Assembly (NCBI GenBank): GCA_002725475.1
Contig: PBPH01000017.1
Location: forward strand, 1 to 32,094
Origin: Methanobacteriota archaeon
Lineage (GTDB): Archaea; Thermoplasmatota; Poseidoniia; Poseidoniales; Thalassarchaeaceae
DNA length: 32,094 nucleotides
Reading direction: 5' to 3'
A model generated the notes under the pieces. It saw only the letters and a program-made list of their open reading frames with translations. It was not told the origin of the DNA and did not search any database. The translations under genes and the position numbers were made by a program. The first letter of the stretch is position 1. Every line of letters starts with the position of its first letter. Shown piece after piece: positions 26,351 through 32,094 of the stretch.

Positions 26351-27340
26351 TCATTCAGACTCTGTCAAATCAACGAACGGTATGTCTTCGTTCGATTCAA
26401 TTTCTATACCTGTAAGTAGGTCATCAGCAGTCACATCACTGGTGGATGTGGCAACTTCAACTGGGGTGATACGTTCAATTTCGTCAGGCAATTCTTCGTG
26501 AATGAGGATTTGTTCTTCTATAATTTCTTCATCAATATCAATTGTAGTTTCCAACAATAGTTCGTCGGCTTCTTGGAATGGTGTTCGGGTAACTTCTGTG
26601 GTGGGGTCGGCTTCAATCAAAGCAGATTCTGCCCTTGCCAATGCTCTTTCAAATCCAGCAGCGTTGTTATCGTGAAGTGCATTACGTGAAATTTCAATCT
26701 GCCTTCTTGCCTCTTCTACATGGCTTTCTGCTTCATCAACATTCCAATTCTTGAAGTCGGCTTCTGCAAATTCATCAAACTTTGCCTCTAAACCCTCAAG
26801 CCTTTGAACATATTTGTGTGCTTCTTCATTCATTTGTTCCCTAGCATATTTGACCAACTCCTCCCATGCTTCTTGATGTTCTCTTCCAGATGCCTTTGTC
26901 GCCCTCTTCCACATTATTCCAAAAGCAGGCTCCCAAGGATTTCTTCCTAGTGACGCTTGCAAATCAAAGACAAATCTAGATCTTCTATCAAGGGGCCCTT
27001 CAATTATCAACTCATTAAGAAAACACGAATCAAATAATCCAAATCCCCAATATGAACGACTCCTAATTTCAATTCGCATTGTAGAATCTTTAACCACCAT
27101 TATCCATTTTTGTTGATCAAACCCGGGGTGTTGTACCAATTTTGGCGGTTCATGAGCCCCAAAACATCGTAATATTGAATCCGCAACATCACCCAAAAAG
27201 AGAGTAGGTGTATTTTCTGGCCAGTTCATGTGACGTAGTCTGTTGTCAGAATCTATCTTCATTTCGGGCTTCCCGCGTTTAACTTGGCACCAAAGATGGC
27301 TTTGAGTAGCGTTAATTCCAACCACAGAAACCTCTTCCAC
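26351..27340 (-). CDS. Coiled-coil protein with acidic tail, unknown
   Basis: 329-residue protein. An N-terminal globular region (about 1-145) has mixed strands and conserved-looking segments (TLFLGDVADSILRCFGAHEP, MRIEIRSRSYWGFGLFDSC). The middle (about 150-235) is charged, helical and coiled-coil-like (EHQEAWEELVKYAREQMNEE, DEAESHVEEARRQIEISRNA). The C-terminal 80 residues are acidic and low-complexity (EIIEEQILIHEELPDEIERI). There is no signal peptide or membrane helix. The start is a GTG with GGGAG about 7 nt upstream. It converges with Sec61-beta and is divergent from the H1-like gene across a 152-nt AT-rich promoter region. No family was recognised. Confidence 0.7.
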   Translation of the reverse strand: MEEVSVVGINATQSHLWCQVKRGKPEMKIDSDNRLRHMNWPENTPTLFLGDVADSILRCFGAHEPPKLVQHPGFDQQKWIMVVKDSTMRIEIRSRSYWGFGLFDSCFLNELIIEGPLDRRSRFVFDLQASLGRNPWEPAFGIMWKRATKASGREHQEAWEELVKYAREQMNEEAHKYVQRLEGLEAKFDEFAEADFKNWNVDEAESHVEEARRQIEISRNALHDNNAAGFERALARAESALIEADPTTEVTRTPFQEADELLLETTIDIDEEIIEEQILIHEELPDEIERITPVEVATSTSDVTADDLLTGIEIESNEDIPFVDLTESE

Positions 27341-27492
27341 TCTTCTCCCTCGTTATATTCGGATGACTCATTAAGCATCATTGTTGCTTCTCTGTGATGA
27401 TGTTTTTTCGTGATTAATTAACCTAATTTAATTTGGAATTCTAATGTTATTGAATCGTAAGGCTGAATAAAAGGTACGCCCCGTAGGGTGTT

Positions 27493-28083
27493 ATGGCGAA
27501 GAAGTCGGGGTCAGCCAAGAAGAGGTCTGAGGCAGCTAAGAAGGCAGCAGCAACGCGTAAGAAAAACGCTGCAGCTAAAGCGAAAGCAGAAGCAGAAGCA
27601 GAGGCAGCCGCTAAGAAAAAGATTGCAGCAGCAAAAAGAGCCGCTACAATCGCTGCTAAGAAGGAAGCCGCAGAGGCTGCTGAGAAAGCAGCAAAACGCG
27701 CCGCAGCCGCTAAGAAAGCAGCAGCCACGCGTGCTGCTAAGAAGAAAGCAGCAGAGGCCCAAGCTGCTGCAAAAGCCAAAGCCGCAGCCGAGAAAGCAGC
27801 TATGGAAGCCAAGAGACGCCCAGGCCTAGTCTTCGCTAGCGAACAAGCAGATCCAAATTTATCTAACAAAATGAGGGCTAGGGCAACTACTTCAACAGCA
27901 GCCTCGCATGTTGAAGCCAAATCTGAAATTTCTAAAGTTATGAATAAACCTGTGAAGTCTAGCCGAGGTGCAAAAAGCACTGCAGATAAGCGTAAAAAGG
28001 CATTTCATAAGCGTTGGATAGAGGGTGCCAGCCCATCTACTGCTGAAGAATATGGTTGGGCCAGAGAATTTCTTAATTCCTGA
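27493..28083 (+). CDS. Ala/Lys-rich histone H1-like basic protein
   Basis: 196-residue protein. The first 113 residues are almost only Ala, Lys, Arg and Glu, with repeated AAKKAAATR- and AAKK-type units, like the C-terminal tail of eukaryotic H1 or bacterial Hc1/AlgP-type proteins. A boundary at RRPGLVFASEQADPN leads to a Ser/Thr/Lys linker and a non-repetitive end (KKAFHKRWIEGASPSTAEEYGWAREFLNS) that may fold as a small helix pair. Nonspecific DNA or RNA binding or compaction is a reasonable guess but not shown. GGGTG precedes the ATG closely, and an AATAAAA stretch lies about 25 nt upstream. The long alanine-rich frame on the opposite strand is a shadow of this repeat. Confidence 0.8.
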   Translation: MAKKSGSAKKRSEAAKKAAATRKKNAAAKAKAEAEAEAAAKKKIAAAKRAATIAAKKEAAEAAEKAAKRAAAAKKAAATRAAKKKAAEAQAAAKAKAAAEKAAMEAKRRPGLVFASEQADPNLSNKMRARATTSTAASHVEAKSEISKVMNKPVKSSRGAKSTADKRKKAFHKRWIEGASPSTAEEYGWAREFLNS

Positions 28084-28121
28084 GCAACACCTTCATTGAC
28101 CATGTGCTTTCGTTGTATATT

Positions 28122-28307
28122 ATGCCTAGGCGCAAGTACGGTCGCTTACGTAAGACTGTTGAATTGCCTCAACATGATAACTGTTCTAGGTGTCGTTCTG
28201 GAAAGTTTTGTCCCATTCCAGGACATATAGGAAACGAAGTGAGGCCGGAGAAAGAATGGAAGGGGCCCACTAAAGTAAATCGCAGGGCTGGAAAGAAAAA
28301 CAAGTGA
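28122..28307 (+). CDS. Small basic zinc-finger-like protein
   Basis: 61-residue basic protein (many Arg/Lys at both ends). The motif CSRCRSGKFCPIPGH places Cys21, Cys24, Cys30 and His35 in a CxxC-x5-C-x4-H spacing that could coordinate one zinc. It begins MPRRKYGRLRK, typical of small ribosome- or nucleic-acid-associated proteins. The ATG at 28122 is preferred over an upstream GTG at 28104. It follows the H1-like gene by 38 nt and may be co-transcribed. No family was recognised. Confidence 0.6.
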   Translation: MPRRKYGRLRKTVELPQHDNCSRCRSGKFCPIPGHIGNEVRPEKEWKGPTKVNRRAGKKNK

Positions 28308-28313
28308 ATTATT

Positions 28314-29360
28314 TTAATCAATATCACTGAAAATATCAGTTTCTTGTGCTCTACGATAGACTTCTCTAAGAGTTTGATCTGTAATATCTAGATATATTCT
28401 AGTGGTGCTAATATCAGCATGCCCCATTAATCTCTGAATACTAACTATATCCGCCCCCCTCTCAAGTAAGCCTGTGGCGAAATTGTGTCTCAGTGTGTGA
28501 GGGGAAAGCCTGCTTCTCGGGATTTCAGCTTCGTCAGCAAGTTTATCCATCATCTTCTGCACATTTCTTTGGGTTAGTCTATGTCCTCGACTATTAATGA
28601 ATAGAGCCTCATCTTCCTTAGAATTTCGAGATTTTTTGTGTAGCATCCATTTCTCAATCACATCTTTACTTCTCATTGTAAAGAGTACTTTCCTGTCCTT
28701 ATTTCCCTTACCTGACCATACAGTAGCAGAGAAATCATTCAAATCAACATCAGACAAATTCAATGCACATAGTTCTCCCACTCTCAGGCCAGTTTCTAGT
28801 AAGACCACAACTATGACTTCAGCAAGAGGGTTTTCTGATTGCCTGCAAATTTTAAGTAAATTATTCAATTCTTGGTTAGTTAATGTACGGGGAAGGCGCT
28901 TACTCTTTTGTGGCCTTACAACCCAATCTGGCACCGAATGTCCAATCCATTTCAAAAGGTGCGATATGGCGGCTAACCTTGCGTTAATTGTAGCAGGCTT
29001 CAAGTGTGAAATTGATTGTAACCAAATGTCAAGCCTACCATTGTTAGGATCAAGGTACCCAACGGATTCAATCATGGTCATCTCTTCAGCATCCTTATTG
29101 GTCAAATTTTCTTCATAAGGTAACAGTGTAGTTAGTAATTGTCTTGCAGCGATATAATAGGATCTAGATGTATGACTACTTTTCTTTTCAGCCTTCAACT
29201 GCTGCTCATAACACGCAAGAATTGGTAATTCTTTGAGTCGAACAAGTCTAGTTGGTAATGTGAAACCATGCCCAATAATTTCGTCGCTAAAACGCTCTAG
29301 ATACTGCCTTTGGCTAGAGTCAGCCCAAGGCTGTCCATTTTCATCTTTTTCTGGTAACAT
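28314..29360 (-). CDS. Tyrosine recombinase (XerC/D, XerA-like)
   Basis: 348-residue site-specific recombinase that cuts and rejoins DNA through a 3'-phosphotyrosine intermediate. The N-terminal SAM-like core-binding domain spans about 50-145, and the catalytic domain about 155-335. All catalytic residues are visible: Arg193 (ETGLRVGEL), Lys218 (WSGKGNKDR), His288 and Arg291 (HTLRHNFATG), His314 (LMGHADISTT) and nucleophile Tyr323. The clean length and absence of phage or transposon genes nearby suggest a resident XerA-like enzyme for chromosome dimer resolution, though a decayed-element origin cannot be ruled out. The start ATG lies at 29360. A 17-nt imperfect dyad (29382-29398) lies just upstream. 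I could not identify a dif-like 28-bp site. Confidence 0.88.
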   Translation of the reverse strand: MLPEKDENGQPWADSSQRQYLERFSDEIIGHGFTLPTRLVRLKELPILACYEQQLKAEKKSSHTSRSYYIAARQLLTTLLPYEENLTNKDAEEMTMIESVGYLDPNNGRLDIWLQSISHLKPATINARLAAISHLLKWIGHSVPDWVVRPQKSKRLPRTLTNQELNNLLKICRQSENPLAEVIVVVLLETGLRVGELCALNLSDVDLNDFSATVWSGKGNKDRKVLFTMRSKDVIEKWMLHKKSRNSKEDEALFINSRGHRLTQRNVQKMMDKLADEAEIPRSRLSPHTLRHNFATGLLERGADIVSIQRLMGHADISTTRIYLDITDQTLREVYRRAQETDIFSDID

Positions 29361-29506
29361 TTCACTCTCTCTTCGTCGTTAGCGCCACGATGTGACGCCC
29401 TTCCCATCCCCTTGCAGGGAGCCGAGGTTACGCTAGTGTGACTATCAATGCTTCGTGAGTAGAGGGGTATTATCCGTCCAACATACTCGGGTTAGCGAAA
29501 TGCCGT
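29361..29506. other. 146-nt intergenic region between the tyrosine recombinase and RimK genes
   Basis: No reading frame, tRNA or obvious RNA is visible. The stretch is more GC-rich than other gaps and contains the imperfect dyad GCGCCAC-GAT-GTGACGC at 29382-29398 (one mismatched pair), 22 nt before the recombinase start. Confidence 0.4.
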
Positions 29507-30712
29507 TTAGAAAAAATCACTACTAAATTCCATAGTGGATGGATTGACATTTTCTTCATTGAGGGCTTGAGTTAGCCAAGGCTCAAGTTGGCGGTGTATT
29601 TTGTCAATTTCACCATAGCAAATGATTTCGTCCCCTCTCCTCAGAGTAAAAGTCCGCCTTGGTTTCCAAATATGGCTTCCTTCACGTGCTATTGCGAAAA
29701 CCACCTGTTCATTGATTTCCGTGAAAACGTCACCAATTTGTTTTCCATTTAGCACGGGATGTCGATCAATGGAAACGCTGACAACCCCGTGGTCTGGCCT
29801 ACTACGCAGTAATTGATCAATATCTGTTGTACTAAATCCTTGATTAGCAATACAATGTTCAATGATTGCTCCTGCAACATTCACTCCAGAAGCGGCTTCA
29901 ATTCCTTCAAGCCCCGGTGATGAATTAACCTCTAGCACCAGCGGCCCTCTATCACTTTCCAATAAATCAACACCAGCAACATCGAGATTTAACAACCGTG
30001 CAGCACGAGTGGCAACCCTACCGTATTCCTCTGGCAAATCTATTTTTTCTACTCGGCCATTTAGGTGGAAATTAGAACGGAATTCATTTCCTCGAGAAAT
30101 TCTTCTCATAGCAGCCACAACCTTCCCCCCAACTACTAACACACGTACATCTCGGCCATGACTTTCAGCGATGTATTCCTGAACTAGGACGTGATGCCCT
30201 TCTGATAGTAATTTGTAAGTCAACTCTCTTGCTCTATCTTCAGAATTAACTAGAAACACACCACTACCTTGTGTTCCTTCTGTAACTTTAATCACGATTG
30301 GCATTCCACCTACTTGATTCAAAGCCCTCTCAACATCTTGCCATGTCCGAACATAACAAGTAGTTGGTACGGGTATTCTGTTTTTTGTTAGAAGTTGTGT
30401 GGCATGTAATTTGTCTCTACTTCGGCTAATCCCATCACCACTATTAGCAACATAAATTCCCAATCTCTCAAATTGTCTGATTAAAGCAACTCCGTGGTGA
30501 GTTATTGAATATCCAATTCGAGGAATAACTGCATCTACTTCAACAGGCCATCCTGAATTGAGAATTCGAGGTTTATCATTGCCTACAGTAATACTCAGTC
30601 GCATAGGATCTAGAACTTCAACGTAGCAATCACGCTTCTCAGCTTCTTCAACTAGTCGTCTAGTACTGTACAAACGCGGCCCTCGAGAAAGTATAGCCAA
30701 ACGTACAGACAT
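29507..30712 (-). CDS. RimK-type ATP-grasp ligase fused to a TrkA-C (RCK_C) domain
   Basis: 401-residue protein. Residues 1-290 are a complete RimK-family ATP-grasp ligase that joins amino acids (typically glutamate) to a peptide or cofactor acceptor. Key segments: LAILSRGPRLYSTRRLVEEA, RSRDKLHATQLL, the nucleotide loop KVTEGTQGSGVFLV, and Mg-binding EVNSSPGLEGIE (Glu261, Asn263). Canonical RimK stops here at about 300. An additional domain (about 309-381: VVSVSIDRHPVLNGKQIGDV to RRGDEIICYGEIDKIHRQLE) has the pattern of the TrkA-C/RCK_C ligand-binding domain of K+ channels. The substrate is not known: S6-like ribosomal protein, coenzyme F420/methanopterin and lysine-type carriers are all used by relatives. 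The ATG at 30712 matches the family N-terminus. Confidence 0.85.
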   Translation of the reverse strand: MSVRLAILSRGPRLYSTRRLVEEAEKRDCYVEVLDPMRLSITVGNDKPRILNSGWPVEVDAVIPRIGYSITHHGVALIRQFERLGIYVANSGDGISRSRDKLHATQLLTKNRIPVPTTCYVRTWQDVERALNQVGGMPIVIKVTEGTQGSGVFLVNSEDRARELTYKLLSEGHHVLVQEYIAESHGRDVRVLVVGGKVVAAMRRISRGNEFRSNFHLNGRVEKIDLPEEYGRVATRAARLLNLDVAGVDLLESDRGPLVLEVNSSPGLEGIEAASGVNVAGAIIEHCIANQGFSTTDIDQLLRSRPDHGVVSVSIDRHPVLNGKQIGDVFTEINEQVVFAIAREGSHIWKPRRTFTLRRGDEIICYGEIDKIHRQLEPWLTQALNEENVNPSTMEFSSDFF

Positions 30713-30874
30713 GGAGCGGCCGTGACACCAACCATTTTTGAGTGCTGTGGATTTAATTCCCACCCCCAATCTTAATTTTTCTGTGTTTTTTCAACATATA
30801 TTCAATATTCACTGTTGATTTGAACAAATCTCAATTTGCGGCGCGTTCATAATCAAACCCGCACTGCCACTTTC

Positions 30875-32094
30875 ATGCAAGCAGGCCCATCAGGACCCCC
30901 CAGTGCAGGCCCTTCCGGGCCGCCTGCCTCAGGACCTTCTGGCCCACCGTCAGGACCTTCTGGCCCACCATCAGGACCTTCTGGCCCACCATCAGGACCT
31001 TCTGGCCCACCATCAGGACCTTCTGGCCCACCTACAGTAAAGGGGCCACCTTCAAGTAGAGTAAAGGGCCCTCCAAAAAAGTCGCTGGCTACTCCCTTTT
31101 CTGATAAATCAGATATGAACGAGGGCGCTTTTGATAACCTCGCAGAACAAAATGTAGTTCGTCAGAAAGAACTAGATCGTCGAGAAAAAGCAGCAGAATT
31201 GAAGTCGTTGAAAAACAATAAGAGAAACAATGTGATTCTAGTGCTTCTATTTATGGTGGTATTTGGTGTGGCTGCTCTTTGGCCAATTACTTACGGCGAT
31301 GTGTCAAACAATCCACATGAATTTAGTACTGAACAGAATATCATAGATCGCAATAACCCAGAACATCCTGCTGCTTGGGATAAAGACGATAGGGGCTTGA
31401 TGGAATCTAAGATATGGGATGGAAATAGTGAATTTTCAGGCTCATTCCAGCGTGATTTGATTCTTCCCGGCCTCCCATTGGATGTCGATGGAGTTACCAC
31501 CATTCCAGTAGAAGTTAGGCTGGTTAGTTATCGCCTTGATGGTTCAGATACTGGTTTTAGAATTGCCCTATTCACTTCAACTTGTGATGAAATGATGGGT
31601 AAATCAATGGACACTTTATCAGATCGTTATCGCTATTCATCGGTCACTCCTATGTTGATTGGTACAGAAGTGACCGTTGAGTTTGAAGTTCCTCCTGGGA
31701 GGTATTGCCTTGTTTTTGCATATGAAACTCCACCATCAACTCCTGGCTTCCGAGCGACCATAGATGCAGAAGTTACTGCACATTGGAATCAACCAATCTT
31801 TGCCCCTTTGTCAGGGATAATGGGATTGCTAGCAATTTTCGCATCTATTGGGGCTCACAAGGCAGGTAAGGCTTGGAAAGCAGTTGCTCAACCAGATAAG
31901 CCAGATCGCCAGACGACTGAGGATGAGGTGCTTGAGCAGGCCGAAGAAGAACGAGGGGCAATGTCTGAATCAAGTGACGCCGAAGTTGAAGCGCCGACTG
32001 AAGAAGCACCAACTGAAGAAGCGCCAACTGAAGAAGCACCAACTGAAGAAGCACCAACTGAAGAAGCACCAACTGAAGAAGCACCAACTGAAGA
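30875..32094 (+). CDS. Membrane protein with Gly/Pro/Ser repeat head and acidic repeat tail, 3' end cut off
   Basis: Open frame of about 406 codons from the ATG at 30875, leaving the right edge without a stop. Residues 1-55 are a Pro/Gly/Ser head with five copies of SGPSGPP. A basic segment follows, then one helix around 118-138 (NNVILVLLFMVVFGVAALWP), an extracellular beta domain of about 165 residues (containing TSTCDEM and GRYCLVF cysteines), and a second helix near 309-331 (PLSGIMGLLAIFASIGAH). The cytoplasmic end is acidic with repeated TEEAP. A TATA-like TTCATAAT about 26 nt upstream supports a leaderless start at this ATG. It is divergent from the RimK fusion. Function unknown; both termini would lie inside the cell. 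Confidence 0.72.
   Translation, partial: MQAGPSGPPSAGPSGPPASGPSGPPSGPSGPPSGPSGPPSGPSGPPSGPSGPPTVKGPPSSRVKGPPKKSLATPFSDKSDMNEGAFDNLAEQNVVRQKELDRREKAAELKSLKNNKRNNVILVLLFMVVFGVAALWPITYGDVSNNPHEFSTEQNIIDRNNPEHPAAWDKDDRGLMESKIWDGNSEFSGSFQRDLILPGLPLDVDGVTTIPVEVRLVSYRLDGSDTGFRIALFTSTCDEMMGKSMDTLSDRYRYSSVTPMLIGTEVTVEFEVPPGRYCLVFAYETPPSTPGFRATIDAEVTAHWNQPIFAPLSGIMGLLAIFASIGAHKAGKAWKAVAQPDKPDRQTTEDEVLEQAEEERGAMSESSDAEVEAPTEEAPTEEAPTEEAPTEEAPTEEAPTEEAPTE
30929..31033 (+). repeat. Five 21-nt in-frame repeats coding SGPSGPP
   Basis: The unit TCAGGACCTTCTGGCCCACC(A/G/T) is tandemly repeated five times with almost no change except the last base of each unit. It codes a collagen-like but not strictly Gly-X-Y heptad, SGPSGPP. 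Confidence 0.9.
31997..32094 (+). repeat. 15-nt in-frame repeats coding TEEAP, continuing past the edge
   Basis: About six and a half copies of ACTGAAGAAGCACCA (one with GCG for GCA) reach the right edge. They encode the acidic pentapeptide TEEAP. Confidence 0.9.

Noticed and set aside
26900..27340. Faint similarity of the unknown coiled-coil protein's N-terminal region to Fpg/Nei glycosylases
   Set aside because: A few aromatic/Arg residues resemble the family, but the catalytic N-terminal Pro-Glu and the zinc finger are absent.
27488..27829. Gln/Arg/Lys-rich reading frame in another plus frame of the H1-like gene
   Set aside because: It is a frame-shifted reading of the same repeats, with no independent start signal.
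27447..27980. Long alanine-rich reading frame on the minus strand opposite the H1-like gene
   Set aside because: It is the complement of GCN/AAR-rich repeats, codes mostly Ala/Phe/Leu with no starts or domains of its own, and the plus-strand frame has a ribosome site and a sensible C-terminus.
28314..29360. Tyrosine recombinase as evidence of an integrated mobile element
   Set aside because: No flanking direct repeats, tRNA target, phage or conjugation genes were seen; neighbours look like core genes, so a resident XerA-like role is more likely.
29361..29506. Candidate structured RNA in the gap between recombinase and RimK
   Set aside because: I looked for tRNA, SRP, RNase P and C/D box signals and saw none; only a short imperfect dyad remains.
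30929..31033. CRISPR-like short tandem repeats
   Set aside because: The units are contiguous 21-mers with no spacers and stay in frame as SGPSGPP, so they are protein-coding repeats.
31845..32087. Leu/Gln-rich minus-strand frame at the right edge
   Set aside because: It is the complement of the TEEAP repeat coding region and has no homology or ribosome site.

Overview
The window reads as a gene-dense archaeal chromosome segment. The most likely source is a marine Group II euryarchaeon (Candidatus Poseidoniales) or a close relative. Evidence for archaea: a Trm-G10-type tRNA methyltransferase, a Sec61-beta/SecG-type translocon subunit, an archaeal Toprim (UPF0292-like) protein, an Lrp/AsnC regulator, two tRNA genes without encoded CCA, TATA boxes about 25-28 nt upstream of some start codons, and GGAGGTG-type ribosome sites at others. 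The aerobic cytochrome oxidase operon, the AT-leaning composition, and the very large secreted proteins with acidic or repeat-rich tails fit a free-living marine planktonic lineage. The species is inferred, not proven.

Layout. 1-616: 5' part of a secreted or pilin-like protein leaving the left edge. 691-4645: tRNA m2G10 methyltransferase, tRNA-Arg(UCG), a cysteine-cluster protein, bifunctional RibD, and a diacylglycerol/lipid kinase. 4741-10524: a 1452-residue surface protein and a convergent lipoprotein. 10609-16489: a minus-strand respiratory block coding for cytochrome c oxidase subunits II-I-III-IV, then tRNA-Ser(UGA) on the opposite strand, then a SCO1-type copper chaperone. 16693-20612: a receiver-only response regulator and a Toprim protein, convergent with a large SNF2/RapA-like helicase. 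20684-25528: an Lrp/AsnC regulator, a membrane protein translationally coupled to an NSUN-type RNA m5C methyltransferase, and a divergent multi-pass membrane protein with faint CcmF-like features. 25628-28307: a small charged protein, Sec61-beta, an unknown coiled-coil protein, an Ala/Lys-rich H1-like protein and a small zinc-binding candidate. 28314-30712: a tyrosine recombinase and a RimK-type ligase fused to a TrkA-C domain. 30875-end: a membrane protein with a Gly-Pro-Ser repeat head and an acidic tandem-repeat tail, cut by the right edge.

The best-supported functional unit is the terminal oxidase. Subunits II, I, III and IV are tightly packed (12-nt gap, ATGA overlap, 12-nt gap), and the copper-delivery protein SCO1 lies immediately beyond. 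Two of its proteins have unusual architecture: subunit I carries an exported N-terminal domain with a CxCH motif, and SCO1 carries a roughly 200-residue His/Met- and Cys-rich insertion inside its thioredoxin fold. These, the RimK-TrkA_C fusion, the H1-like basic protein and the repeat-bearing envelope proteins are the most interesting content. I saw no CRISPR array, transposon, prophage or recognisable defence system. No stretch over 300 bases lacks a gene; the longest gap is about 200 bases, between coxII and the response regulator.
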